Shown: positions 10,957 to 23,206 of the stretch, one piece after another | How the letters are laid out: each line of letters begins with the position of its first letter | How positions within the stretch are numbered: the stretch's first letter is position 1 | Assembly: GCA_035235625.1 (NCBI GenBank) | Contig: CP141145.1 | Span: forward strand, 3,472,001-3,536,000 | Reading direction: 5' to 3' | DNA length: 64,000 nucleotides | DNA from: Saururus chinensis | Lineage: Eukaryota > Streptophyta > Magnoliopsida > Piperales > Saururaceae | Program-made: the position numbers and the translations under genes | The notes under the pieces: model-generated | What the model was told of the DNA's origin: nothing | What the model saw: only the letters and a program-made list of their open reading frames with translations | Database searches by the model: none

Positions 10957-12880
10957 TAGGGTGGGGTTGGGTATTGCAGTACCCGACCCTACCCGAGATT
11001 GTAGTACCCAACCGTACCTGAGATACAATTTGAAATACTAAAACCCTACCCGACCCGAGATAAAACCCGAACCCTACCCGAGAACCCGAATTAAAACCCA
11101 AAATAAATTAAACTCTAGGTAATTTCAACCAAAACAAAAATACCTCTACGTTGATTTTTCAAAGTGAGAATAAACACTAAAATATGAAATAATCAAGTAT
11201 AATTCTTCAACAAAAATAAATATTTACATGTGAAATCTTACTTTGACATCTAAATATAAAAAAACTCTTATTACTAAACCTCGAATGAAACAATAAAAAA
11301 ATTGCAGCTTGCATATGCCCAAACTCTTACTATTAAACCTGGAATGAAACAATATACAACTCTTACTATTAAACCTGGAATGAAACAATCAAATAGCTAC
11401 ATATACACAAAATTCACTCTGTAATAACAAAATTTCACATTCAGCTTGCATATACACATATTAAACCTGGAATGAAACAATCAAATAGCTGCATATACCC
11501 AAAATTCACACTATACTAGTTAAATTTCTCCTACTTATAAAAAAAAGGAAGAAACTCCTAAATCTTCAAATCTAATCACTCCAATATGATGTCAATTAAA
11601 TACCTAAACCCACAAGCAAGAGCGTAATAACAATACTAAACATAGTATAGATAGTAATATAAAAATCACAACAGTAATTAAATTTAGACAATGCAACAAA
11701 AACAAAAGGGCAGGACAAAACTAGTCTGCGATATTACAAAATCTATTTCATTGAATCAGAATCTAGACATTTTATTATATTGAATCAGAATCAAGACAAG
11801 GAAAAAAATGATTAATCAAATAACGCATATACTATGTAATGATGCAAAAAAGACATATGAGTACAGAAAGCAAAAAATTGATATTAGCTTCAATGTAGGA
11901 AAAAAAATCAAACACAAAATTATACGAGTACAGAAAGCAAAAAATTGAAATTAGCCTCAATGCAAGAAAAAACAATCAAACCCAATTAAAAAAAACAAAC
12001 TTCTTTGCAGCATACCATATGAGTTAGATTGTACACACCTTCACTGCTCCAGCCTCCACATACCACAGAGACAGAGGTTGGTCATTCACTTTGGGCTGGC
12101 TGATCAAGGTGAAAGAGGGGTGTGGTCCATGTGGATGGTGAGGATGAGGAGGATTTTTTTGGGTAGGCCATGGATAGGGAGGACAAAGGGGCGGTCAGCC
12201 AACGATGGGGAGGCTGGCAGGCTGCAGATTTGGAAGAAGAAGGGGGAGGCCAGCACGCAATTGATGACGGGGGACGAATGGGGTGAGGACGGTGAGGATT
12301 TTTTTGGGTAGGCCGTAGACAAGGATGACATAAAGGGGGAGGTCGACAGGTGCAGGGATGCTGGCAGGCCATAGACTTGGAGGAAGAAGGGGGGGCGGCC
12401 AGCGACGAGGAAACTGGCAAGCCATAAATAGGAAGGACAAAGGGGGAGGCCGGCACACAACAGGGAGTCTGGCAGGCCACAAACATGGAGGAAGAAGGGA
12501 GGGCGGAGTTCCACAGATGAGGAGGATGATGGGGGGATGCCGGCAAGCCACAGACGAGGGGGATGAAGGGGCGACCGAGGGAGGCCGGCAAGTCAACGAT
12601 GAATGGGAGGAGGATGAATGGGAATGCCGTTGTTGCGCAGCAGCCGTAAGGGAGAAAGGATATTAGGGTTTGGGTTTGCCGTTTGGGTAATGAATTAAAG
12701 TAGCCAAGTGTGGTCAGGTTTCGGTGTTTTTTTTATTAAACCCAATCTGACTTGAAATTGATACAGGTTTTTTTTATACCCTACCCGACCCGAGTAACTA
12801 CCCAACCCGACTTGAACCCGGTTAATTTCGGGTCGGTTTTACCCCATTTGAGTCGGGTTTGGATTTTTTGTGTAGCCCTA
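10957..12880. mobile_element. hAT-like non-autonomous transposon with CCCGACCC-rich ends
   Basis: The left end starts TAGGGTGGGGTTGGG and the right end is the inverse of TAGGGCTACACAAAAA. Both ends are followed inward by dense, inverted 'ctacccgacccgag' motifs (10979-11095 and 12780-12865). Such GGGTCGGG-rich subterminal regions are known from plant hAT elements. The flanking 8-mers, AACTCAAG and TATACAAG, agree at only four positions, so the target duplication is doubtful. The interior is AT-rich (11100-12050), then holds a GC-rich minisatellite. No transposase is seen. Confidence 0.5.
12190..12610 (+). repeat. GC-rich minisatellite, about 60-75 bp unit
   Basis: Five to six imperfect copies of a unit reading roughly 'ctggcaggcca...ggaggaagaagggggaggcc' follow one another. 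All six frames stay open because of the repeat, giving overlapping frames of 100-170 codons on both strands. These have no recognised domain and I treat them as repeat artefacts. Confidence 0.75.
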
Positions 12881-13706
12881 TATACAAGTTGATTGTTATA
12901 AAGGAGAATGGTTTATTATGCATGATCTAAATGTGTGTTAGAGACACTGCTCATGTAGGTTATATATAATGTTTGCGCATGATGTGATTAAGTAAGAATC
13001 ACTTATTATGCAGGATTGATGTTGTACCATAATGTGATTATTCCTGTCATGATTAGTATGTATGAGATACTTGCATGCAAGATAATTACTTATGGGTAAG
13101 TAGGGATATGGTAATGGAATTAATCAAAAATGAGAATATTAGGTAAAATATGGATCTGAATTACCATGTTGATGTGCTGTGATTGTTTTCTGATTAATGT
13201 TACCGTATTTCAAACTTTACTAAGTTTTACTCACCCCTCTTTTTGTGCTTTGTTTTGGGGCTGCATGGTGTGACATGCAGTTAATCAGGATTTCTTGTTT
13301 GAGGTACAATCGGGATATGCGTGCGACTAGGCGAGGATGCCTTTGGATGTTATTTTGTCTTATTATTTATACTATCAAGATCATAGAACACTTTGTATGG
13401 ATGATTATGTTTTAGACTCATGTTTATCTAATGCTTGAGTTGTCTAAGATTTTTTGATTCGAGCTATGTTTAGGCTTATGATGTTAAGTATGTAGGTTTA
13501 CACTTGAGGAATGATTTCAAAGATGTTATCCTCTTTTATTTTACCTTATTTCTCTTCCACAAAGACTAAAGGAGCATGACTCCGTGTTAGTTATTCACTA
13601 GCTAGAGGGGTTAAGACCTCCTCAATGCAATTTAGTCACTCTTGTGTGCTTCAACCAGCCCCTGGACTGTGTTCGGCATGGGTCGGGTGGGTACCGGGGC
13701 TTGACA

Positions 13707-14124
13707 AGGCTCACGCATGTCCACTGGATCTATAAGATGTCCAATTTTGAATCAACAACGAAACATTGAATTCACTCCGAGTGCGGGCAAGTTGCATGCT
13801 AAAACTATTAGTTCGGTCTAAATTTTTTTTTACTTTATACCTTTATTCAACTCTGTGTGATATTAGGCTTCTACACCTCAGTGTGGGCCCCCATACTGTG
13901 GGACGTTGGATATAAATCATACGACACATGTATGTAGATCATGGGACATGTAGTATACATGCTCCGTTGAATTTCGATTCGATGGCTTTGAGAGCCCGAG
14001 TTCACACCACTGAATAATAAATAAATTATTCTAATTTTTTTGAAGTAATTATATAATACATATCAATATAATTAAATCACATATTTTAGAACCACAAATA
14101 ATAGAAAATTATGCATATTTTCAT
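13707..14124. other. Unassigned sequence, no gene seen
   Basis: No coding signal is found. The start weakly resembles the continuation of terpene synthase exon 3 (GGCTCACGCATG...CCACTGG), but the likeness fades after about 30 bp, so I do not annotate it as exon. Confidence 0.4.
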
Positions 14125-14658
14125 CAGATACACATTGGCATCGCAAATACCCCTGTTTTTTTTATGCATGTGTAGATGATTTGTGATGCATAACAAATAC
14201 TTTGGGGTATGCATCGCAAATACTCGTTGTCTTTCTTGATTTGTTCAAATTCTTAGAGTATTTGTGATGCATAATATGCATCTCTAATACATGTATTATT
14301 TACAATGTACGCTCTTTGAGTCTGTAATATCGAGGTTATTAGGGATGGAGTTTGTATGTCACAAATACTCTTATTTTTGTTTTTTGTTTTTATTTGAGAT
14401 CAAATATTTTATATTTTTTGCAATGCTTGGTGATAAATGTAGTAAATAAAAAAAATTGCAACTTTTAATAAAAATGTCACAAACATGTATGTTAGCAGGG
14501 GTATGAATTTTATTAGCGACAATTTATTGTTAAGCATCTCAAATACTACTTATAATAGCAATGAGTGAATAAATGCATCACTAAAAGTATAATTAATATT
14601 GCAACACAGGTAAGTATCAGTAATAAATGTGTCACTAAATCCTAGTTTTGTTGTAGTG
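14125..14658. mobile_element. Right-end fragment of a CACTA-like element
   Basis: The block is filled with short motifs such as 'gcatcgcaaatac', 'tttgtgatgcat' and 'attagcgac' in both orientations, and ends in 'cctagttttgttgtagtg'. The inverse, CACTACAACAAAA, is the terminal repeat of the CACTA-like elements at 35265 and 59373. No left terminus is seen, so it is truncated. Confidence 0.7.
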
Positions 14659-15138
14659 TGGTAAAAAGTGTTAGCATTATTATTGAAATCTTACAACTTG
14701 AGATTTAACAATATATCTAAAAAAATCTCTACTAAGTAATAATTTAGACTTAGTTCATATATCAAATGAAGTAGAAAATTGAATATAATTGTTCAATTAA
14801 ACTTCAAGAATAATGCTAAAACATTTTTAGCAATAATGTTAAAACAGTTGAGCATTATTGGTAAAATGTTTGAGCAATATTGCTAAAATGTTTAAAAAAT
14901 ATTATTAAAAATTTATGTTTTTTGTAAATATTTGAGGAATATTGATAAAACGGTTCAAAAATATTACTAAAAATTGAGTTTTTTTGTAAAATGATTACTT
15001 AATTGATGAATATTGTTGTTGAATGGAACTTCAAAAATTTAGTTGAAGTGTTTTAGTAATATTACTAAAATGTTTATGTAATATTTAATTTTTTTTACAA
15101 AAACAAAAACTCCAAAATTTTTTATATAGGGCAGCTCT
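14659..15138. other. AT-rich spacer with a short degenerate repeat
   Basis: A unit like 'agcaatattgctaaaatgttt' repeats imperfectly from about 14815 to 15090. No coding signal is present between the two neighbouring CACTA-like elements. Confidence 0.55.
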
Positions 15139-15734
15139 CACTGCAACAAAAAGGACTATTAGTGATGCATTTATGCATCGCTAATAGTCTCATAAGCATT
15201 GCTAATGACTACTAGTGACGTAAAATAAACGTCGTTATAAGCATTGCAAAAAGTGTCATCTCTATTACCAATTTGAGACTTATAACAAAAAGCGTCGCTA
15301 ATAAGGTATATTACTGATATATAGCTATGTGTTGCTAATAATAACTTATTAGTGATATATATTTTATAGCGTCGCTAATGATAAGCTATTAGCGAGGCTT
15401 TTTTATACATCGCTAATGGAAAAATAATTTTTCAAAAAAATAAAAAAATAAATTATTAGCGACGTATATCTATAAGCGTCGCTCAAAAAGAATTATTAGC
15501 GACACTTATGCATATGTCGCTAATAGAAAAAGTATTTTTAAAAAATTATAAAATAACTTATTAGCAACGTATAATTAAAGTGTCGCTAAAAAGTTACTAT
15601 TAGCGACGCTTTCTATACGTCACTAATAGAATAAAAAAATTTAAAAAATTTTACAGCGCCGCTAATATTATAATATTAAAAAATTAAAATTAAATAGTAA
15701 TGTATTTTAAGTGTCGCTAATAATGAATTTCGTT

Positions 15735-16490
15735 TTTAGAATCCAGACCCCCGGCTCCACCCCCCTCCTTCCCCGCTCCTCTGATTTGGGTGGGGGGGAT
15801 GAGCAGGGCGAGAGAGAGGGGGGTCCGGAGTATGGGGAGGTCCAGAGCAAGGGGAAAGCAAGGGGAGGGAGGGGGACAGGGGGGACCGGAGGAAGGGGGG
15901 AGGAGGGGGAAAGGGGTGTTCGGACAAAGGGGCGGTAGCTGCAGGATGGCGGCACCACCACCGCCCTCCGGTCCCTCATCCCATTCCCGGTCCCCCATCT
16001 ACTTGGCTCCCCCCCTCCTCCCTCCCTCTCCCTCCTCTGAAAGTCAGAGGAGGGGGGAAAGGAGGAGGGGGTGCAGCAGGGGTGAGCAGGAGGACGGCAG
16101 CCATCTCCATCCTCTGGCCCCTTAGCCCCCTACAGTCCCTCCTCTCCCCATCTCCGCCCCTCCTCTAAAAATCAGAGGAGGGGTGGGTGGAGCAAGGGGA
16201 GGGGGAGCGGGGAGCTGCCACTGCCGCTGCCGCCGTCCTTTTGCCCTTGGCTCCGCCCCCTCCTTCCTCCTCCCCCCCTCCCAAATCAAAGGAGAGGGGG
16301 GAGGCGGAGGAGGGTGAGGAAGGACTAGAGGGGGTGGGGGCTCGGTGGGTGGCGGGGCCTGGGCGAGGGGTAGTGGGGCGGCGAGTGGCAAGAAACAACT
16401 AGAAAGGGGTTTGGGGAGCCTTTAAAAGCAGTAGGCAAAATTTCGCCCGTGCATGAAATTCCACCGTGGGGGTGGAATTTTGCCCACGTA
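15735..16490 (+). other. GC-rich module with TATA-like box and hairpin inside CACTA-like element 1
   Basis: The block is a GC island in otherwise AT-rich or pyrimidine DNA. Many frames are open on both strands but consist of Pro/Ser/Gly/Arg-rich low complexity, so no protein is called. At its right edge lie TTTAAAAG (16421-16428) and an inverted pair, 'ggcaaaatttcgccc' and 'ggtggaattttgcccacg' (about 16434-16490). The second CACTA-like element has a matching arrangement at 39300-39375 in reverse orientation. Confidence 0.55.
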
Positions 16491-16744
16491 AATTGATTTT
16501 TTTAAAAAAAATATTAGTGACACTCCTTAGCAATGTCACTGTTAGTATGTTGACCAGCGACGTATAGCTTCTACGTAGCTAATAATAGCATTTTTAGCGA
16601 CATATAGAATAGTTTATGTATTAGCGATGTATAGTAACTTACGTCACTAATACCTTTACTATTAGCGACGTATATTACTATACATCGCTAATAGTATATT
16701 TTATTTTTTAAATATAAAAATTTATAAACTTTTTTGAAAAAAAT

Positions 16745-19090
16745 TAAAAAAATATAATAATCTCCCTCTCCACCCTCTTCTCTCTCCTCTCCTCTCTCTC
16801 TCTCTCCCCTCTCCCTCTCCCTCTCATCTATCCTCCCTCTCTCATATCTCTCTCCCTTTCTCCTCCCTCCCTCCCTCCCCCCTCTCTCCCTCTTCCTCTC
16901 ATCTATCCTCCCTCTCTCATATCTCTCTCCCTCTCTCTCTCCTCCCTCTCCTCTCTCTCCTCTCTCTCTCCTCCCTCTCTCCACCCTCTTCTCTCCTCTT
17001 TCTCTCTCCCACTCTCCTCTCTCTATATCGTCTCTATTTTATATTTTTTTTAAAAAATTAATAAAAATAAATAAATAAAATTATATTAGCGATCGATAGG
17101 ACTATATGTCACTAATAATAAGGGTATTAGCGACATACATGTCTATAGGTCGCAAATACTCTAAGGTATAGGCGACGTATATGACTATATGTCACTAATA
17201 CTATGTGATATTAGCGACATATATTCCTATACGTCTTAATACATGTTTATTTATTTATTTTTTAATTAATTTTTAAATATAACACAAATAAAATAAAAAA
17301 ATTCCACTCCCTCCTCGACCCTTTCTCTCTACCCTCTCCTCTCTCTCTTCTCCCTCTTTCTCCCCTCTCTCCTCCCTCTCTCATCTCTCTCCCTCTCTCC
17401 TCTCTCTCTCCTCCCTCTCTCTATCTTCCCTCTCTCCTCACCCTCTCTACCCTCTCTCTCTCCCTCCTCCCTCCCCCTCTCTCTCCTCCCTCCCCTCTCT
17501 CTATTTTATATTTTATTTAAAAAATAATTAAAAAAATAAATGAAAATGTATTAGCGACGCATAAGCATATACATCGCCAATACCCTTAGTATTAATGACG
17601 TATATGCCTATACATCACTAATACTCTAAAGTATTAGCGGCATATATGACTATACGTCGCTAATACTATGTGATATTAGTGGTGTATATTCCTATGCGCC
17701 GCTAATACATGTCTATTTATTTATTTCTTATAGAATTTTAAAATAAAAAATACAAAACAAATAAATTAAAATTTTTGCTTTCTCTCCTCACCCCTCTCTA
17801 TCTACCCTCTCTCCCTTTCCTCTCTCTCCTCCTTGTCTCTCTCGCTTTCTCTCCCTCTCTCCACCCTCTTCTCTCTCTCTTTCTCTCCTCTCTCTCTCTC
17901 TTCCCTCCCTCTCCTCACCTTCTCTACCCTCTCTCACCCCTCTCTCTCTCCCTCCTCCCTCCCCCCTCACCCTCTCCTCCCTCCCTCCCCTCTCTCTCTC
18001 CTCTCTATCTCTATGTCCTCTCTATATATCCTATCTATTTTATATTTTTTACTTACAAAAAATAAATAAATAAATAAATATGTATTAGCGACAAATAGGC
18101 ATGCACATTGCTAATACCCTTAGTATTAGCCATGTATATGCCTTTACATCGCTAATACTCTAAGGTATTAGCGACGAATATGACTACGTCGCTAATACAC
18201 TATGGTACAAGCTATGTATATTCCTATACATTGTTAATACATATTTATTTATTTATTAATTATTTATTTTTTAAATAAAAATTATAACACAAAAAAATAA
18301 AAAAATTCCTCTCTCTATACCCTCTCTCCCTCTCCCTCTCCTCTTTCTCTCCTCCCTCTCTCTCCTCACCCTCCTCCCTCCCCTCTCTCACACTCCCTCT
18401 CCTCTCTCTTTCTCTTCCCTTCCCTCTCTCTCCCTCTCCTCTCTCTCTTCCCTATCCCCCTATCCCCCCTCTCTCTCTTCCCCCTCATCTCTCTCTTCCC
18501 TCACCTCTCTCTCCACACTCTCTCTATCTATTTTAATTTTTTTTAAAAATTTAAAAAGCCATTAGTGACATATAGCTGCATACATCTCTAATACTATAGT
18601 GTATTAGCGACATATAGAGTTATACATCACTAATACACTATTGTATTGGCAACGTATACATGCATACATCGCTAATACACCATAGTATTGCGATGTATAC
18701 ATCTAAAGGTCGATAAAACTCTTTTTTTAAAAAAAAATAAAATTAATATCCCCCTCTCCCCTCTCTCATTCTTCCCTCTCCTCTCTCTCTACCCACTCTC
18801 CCTCCCTCTCCCTCTCCACCCACCCTCCCTCCCTCTCCCTCTCCCTCTCCCTCTCTTTTTCTCTCTCTCTCTCTTTCTACCTCTCTCCTCACTCACTCTC
18901 TCTCCTCCCTCTCTCTCTCCTCCCTCTCTCTCTTTCCTCACTCTCCTCCCTCTCTCTCTCCTCACTCTCTCTCTCTCCTCACCCTCTCTCTCCTCCATCT
19001 AACTCTTCCCTTTCTCTCTCTTACCTCCCCCTCCCTCTAGAGTCTCTCTCCTCTCTCTCTTCGATCCCTCTCTTCTCTCTCTTTTTTTAT
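16745..19090. repeat. Five-module tandem array of TTAGCGAC pairs and CT tracts
   Basis: Five polypyrimidine tracts of 200-340 bp alternate with clusters of opposed TTAGCGAC/GTCGCTAA motifs and A/T runs. The pyrimidines are all on the plus strand. Long open frames here are only CT/GA repeat translations (Leu/Ser/Pro or Arg/Glu/Gly) and are not genes. Confidence 0.8.
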
Positions 19091-19726
19091 AAATTATATT
19101 TTAAAATTAAGAAGAAAATTTTAGAAATAAAATATATTATATATAAATAGTGAAAGTTTAATCTATTATTAACACTACATTTTATTAAAAATTTAATATT
19201 TATTTATCATATATATAAATAGTGAATATTGAATAAAATATATATTATATTTAGGGAATTTTAAAAAAAATTATTTTTATTTATTATTTATTAAATAAAA
19301 TTAATTAATAAAGTTATTTGCTATGTTGTAATCAAGCTCACTATTACGAATACTATTTGCGACACTTATTTAAAAGCGTTGCTAATGATCCAAAATTTTT
19401 ATTTTTTATTTTAAATTAATAACTAAGATTAGGACTATTGGCATCGCTTGTGATAAGCATTGCTATTAGTTATGCTTTTTTTTTCTTTTTTAGTTAAAAT
19501 ATATATTTTAGTGACGTTTGTATAAAGCATCGCAAATAGAGGAACTATTAGCGACATTTATTATAAAGCGTCACTAATATTTGACTATTACCGACTCATA
19601 AAAAAATGTCATTAATAGTTTATTTTTTTGCAAAGCTTTTATATGTGTTGCAAGTAGTTGTTTTTAGCTTCGCTTGCATATACATTGCTAATAAATGCAT
19701 TGCTAATAGTTAGTTTTGTTGTAGTG

Positions 19727-20109
19727 ATCTTTCTTTTGGTGAATGATTAGATCAAGGAGTTTAGAGTTTTGCTCAAGCTTCTTTTGGTCAAAATGCACCT
19801 TAAGAACTCCTAAAGTTGGACCCTTTAGGGTTTAGCAGTTGTTCATCCTTCTTTTGAGTTGGGGGAAAAGAGGAAGGAGGAAAGAAGAATAAAGGAGAAA
19901 TGGGGAAGAAACAATCACTGGGCATAAGATGAAGAAATAAAAGAGGGAAAAGGGGTTCTTTTACATCACTTAATAAGGGTATTTTTGTCTACAAATAAAT
20001 AATATGTAATATATTTGAAAAAAAGTAGGTAATGCAGAAATCTCCCTATTATTTATATGGAACCTTAAACTCAAATCTACTAATGTAATATTTGGTTGAA
20101 TCCTAGTCT
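19727..20109. other. Spacer between CACTA-like and gypsy elements
   Basis: No coding frame or repeat is recognised. The sequence is purine-rich around 19865-19960. Confidence 0.5.
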
Positions 20110-21496
20110 TGTTACATCCAAACCAAGACTATGAAGTAGTCTAATTCGGATTTATTTTTTTACTTATCAACTATAGTAAACAAGGTCAATTCACAGGGAA
20201 AGCCTTATGTGACAAAGCAAACTATTACAAAGAGAATAAAATAAAGAAGGAAGGTAAAATAGAAAATAAAAGGCAATCAAAGAGAAAATACTAAGGCATT
20301 GGAAATCCACTTGTAATAAATCTCTAATGTATATTTGATTCAAATGATAACTCAATTAAGATCAAATAAAAATTCATCTCAATCAAAAAATTTATCTCTT
20401 AAAGAACTTTGAAAAAGAACAATAGTAATTGATTATTTACTACGTAAAAACATTAAGTATAAAATCATAGGGAATTATAAGCATTCAGCATGCCTTTCGT
20501 CAACGCCGAATCAAATAATTATATAGATTATAAAGTCCTTAAATATGAAACATCAATTTAAAATTATAAAGAATTTACTTAAGTCAAAGTAGCCATTAAA
20601 CATCAAGTACAAGCTTCATCCATAATCTTAGCTTAAGAGCTTAGAAAGTCATTACATTAAAACTAAAAATAAAAATACAAAAGAGAAGAAAAATAGGAGA
20701 AGAGAGCTCCAAAGAGGAAGGGATGATCCCTCTATCATGCCCACCTCTATTCATAGGAGTTGAAGGGGATACTTCAAAGGGGAAAGTCCAATCATATCCC
20801 TTGATTGCATCCTGATTAATTGCTTGACTGGTTGCTTCTTTAGAAATGATTAAATTTTAAATTAATCAAATAAATCAATTATTTATTTAGCATATAAGTA
20901 TTTTTTAGTCTTCCTTTTGTTATCTAGTTAGCCTCATTGTCTTTCCTTATGTATATCAATCACAACTAATAAAAGGATTCTCCATGTGTTAGCCTTGAGT
21001 TAGATAATTAATTGTCCTTTTGCATTCTAAATTCAGCCTATAAATATTCCGAATTATGAATTTCGTCGTGAAATAGTGATTGTAGACATGGAAGTCTTCT
21101 TTCTAGTGCCACCAGAATTGTATCAACCTAAATTATACATAAAAAGCTATGCTCGTAATACTAAGGTTGTATCAATTTGTCCAAATCAGTTTCTTCCCGA
21201 ATTTTGTTCTCTTGATCTAAATCTCAAATCCAATGGGTTCAAAAGGTTGTGTTTGACCATTCCATGCATGCTTATACCATTAGAAGCCTATTCTTGACTT
21301 TTAAATAGCTTTGGGTAGTTGGTCTTCACTTCTTCTTCTACTTGGATCTTGTTGAAACCCATTTAATATGTAAACATAACTAAAGGTCCAACTAACCTAT
21401 TCCAAACATAAATAGCCCAAATAAGCAATGAATTAACACAAAATAAGATTGCAATTCAAAATTTAAAAATATTTAATTAAACATTATTTCACTGCA
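20110..21496 (-). repeat. 3' LTR of the gypsy element
   Basis: It starts TGTTACATCC and ends ...CACTGCA on the plus strand. It matches 27320-28708 throughout by eye, for example 'aaaccaagactatgaagtag' and 'gggaaagccttatgtgac', with scattered substitutions and short indels. Confidence 0.85.
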
Positions 21497-23206
21497 TCAA
21501 ATAATTAAATAAACATATTGCTAGTCTCTAGCAATTTATGCAAAAATAATTAAAAAGAAAACAAAAAAAACATGCCACTTTTGTAGGCCATCACAACTAC
21601 ATTTAGCACATGTCGCAAGCCGTTAAACCCCTAGCTTACGTTAGTGGACGAGTTGTGTCTTGTGAGGGTTTGAAGTGAATATACCCACAAAATTAAAAAA
21701 AAACTCATAGGTTGCCTCCTAAGTAGCACTAACTTTTATGTCTTCAGTCAGACAAAGCAATGAAGAAAAAGAATATGACTTACAATGTTAACAAGTTGTA
21801 TTGATGAAGTAAAGACTAAGATAATAATTGTAAAGCAAAACCAAGGAACCCCTTCATCCTCCCTAAGCAAACATCAAACTTTACAATTATCTCTAAAATA
21901 CTCAAGCACTAGTTTTCATAAATTAAATATAAAAGTCTCAACTATTAAATTTCTATGTAGAGGAACTTTTGAAACAATGTGTAAATGAGTCCAAGTAAAA
22001 TTTTGACAAGATAATTAGAAGAGCATAGAAGATCAACCTCCTAAGGTAGTATGCTTTTCTACTCACTAAGAGATGTTTAGATAGCCAAAAGAACCAATTC
22101 AAAACTGAGCAACCTGTCCAAGATAACAAGCGATTTGGATATTCACTTTAATACCTCATGGGCTTTATTTGTGATATTCCAGCATACTTGTGTTGTTACA
22201 ACGATGCCTTCACCCTATCTTACAAAATGAAACATTATTTCGCAACTTCTTTATATGATGTCCATCATTTTTTTTCTTTAGTTTTTTTATATTTTTTTAG
22301 GCAGCCCTTTTCGAAGTACTCAGTCTAATTCATTAGTTGCTTTCCATAAAGGTAATTATCTCAACAAAACTTTCCTTCTTTACCAGCCAACCAAGTGAAC
22401 AAGGAGGTCAAAGTTCATTGGATTTGGTGTCTCTCGACATTCCGGGTAAGTATTAGAGCAACACCAAATAATTTGACTTCAACTCTAAAAATTTGTCGTG
22501 ATAGTGAAATTTTGAAAACCAACATTAGTTTCAAAGATCCTCTTCATGAAAGTTAATTGTAAAGACTCATTACAAAATGAATGTTTTAATAAAATATCTA
22601 GGTGCCATCATTATTTAAAGATCAAAGTAAAGAGGAAGCATACTAAGAAAGGATGAAGGTTATCATAGTCAATACTATTAACAAAAATTATCAAACTACA
22701 CCCCCAACCCAAATGAAACATTGTCCTCAGTGTTTAAACAAAAAATATGTTATTTGTTTTTTTTTGGGTAAAAATCATGAAAAGAAAATCAACCTTCATA
22801 ATTTGGATTTTCAAGAGATGTAGACTCCACTTCAGGGGCAAAATGGTATAAAAATAGTTTCAAACGTTATCCATTAACTTTGAAAATATCACAATTATTT
22901 GGGTTTTCAATTTCAACAGTTCTACAAGAAAAAATAGTTTTTACAATGAAAGGACCTGCCCAACAACGTGATCTTCATTTTCTTGGAAAGTGATGAAGCC
23001 TAGAGTTGTATAATAAAACTTTTTGAAATGCTTGAAAAGTTTTTCGTAAAATCTTTTTATCATGAAAAGCCTTCATTATCTCTTTGTAAAATTTTGAACT
23101 CTCTTAAGCATCACATCGAATTTCCTCTAACTCGTTGATTTGCAATTTTCTATTTAAGTCAGCCTTGTCAAAATTAAAATTTAAAGCTTTGATTGACCAA
23201 TACGCC
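21497..23206 (-). other. 3' untranslated internal region of the gypsy element
   Basis: This lies between the integrase and the 3' LTR. The plus-strand 'ggttgcctcctaag' at about 21712 is the inverse of the GGAGGCAACC motif common near the 3' end of plant gypsy elements, and 'gctagagactagc' (inverse, about 21520-21535) also recurs in that position in the group. No open domain is present, so an env-like gene cannot be supported. Confidence 0.6.

Larger units (their letters stand above)
10425..13706 (+). mobile_element. 3.3-kb non-coding LTR-like insertion in the terpene synthase pseudogene
   Basis: Terpene synthase exon 3 stops at about 10422 and unrelated sequence starts with TGTTTTTATAAAA. 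The block ends near 13706 in GGGGCTTGACA, a form common at plant LTR ends. Just inside is a 'tttactcacccctctttttg' segment (13220-13250) like those seen in large gypsy LTRs. No gag-pol domain is present. A matching target duplication is not visible, so both borders are approximate. It carries a nested hAT-like element at 10957-12880. Confidence 0.5.
15139..19726 (+). mobile_element. CACTA-like non-autonomous element with expanded hairpin/pyrimidine arrays
   Basis: The left end is CACTGCAACAAAAAGG and the right end the inverse of CACTACAACAAAA, typical 13-bp CACTA (En/Spm) termini. Subterminal zones are packed with TTAGCGACG-type motifs in opposed pairs, the arrangement bound by transposase in this superfamily. 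The interior repeats a module of about 500 bp: opposed 'attagcgacgtat...atacgtcgctaata' pairs, an AT-rich strip, then 200-300 bp of pure CT-rich DNA. CT blocks are at about 16760-17035, 17310-17510, 17770-18030, 18305-18530 and 18745-19085. A GC-rich module occupies 15735-16425. No transposase is recognisable. Three-bp flanks (TCT, ATC) do not match, so a target duplication is not confirmed. Confidence 0.8.

Noticed and set aside
12082..12666. Several overlapping frames of 100-170 codons on both strands
   Set aside because: All arise from the minisatellite, whose period and GC content keep frames open. No domain or conserved start.
10425..13706. A confirmed solo LTR with target duplication
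   Set aside because: The candidate flanks GTTGA and AGGCT do not match, so I list it only as LTR-like with approximate ends.
13707..13750. Continuation of terpene synthase exon 3 after the insertion
   Set aside because: Only about 30 bp of weak similarity, no frame and no later exon.
15707..19002. Leu/Ser/Pro- and Arg/Glu/Gly-rich frames
   Set aside because: Translations of CT/GA tracts and a GC-rich transposon module, present on both strands at the same place.
15136..19729. 3-bp target duplication of CACTA-like element 1
   Set aside because: The flanking triplets TCT and ATC differ.
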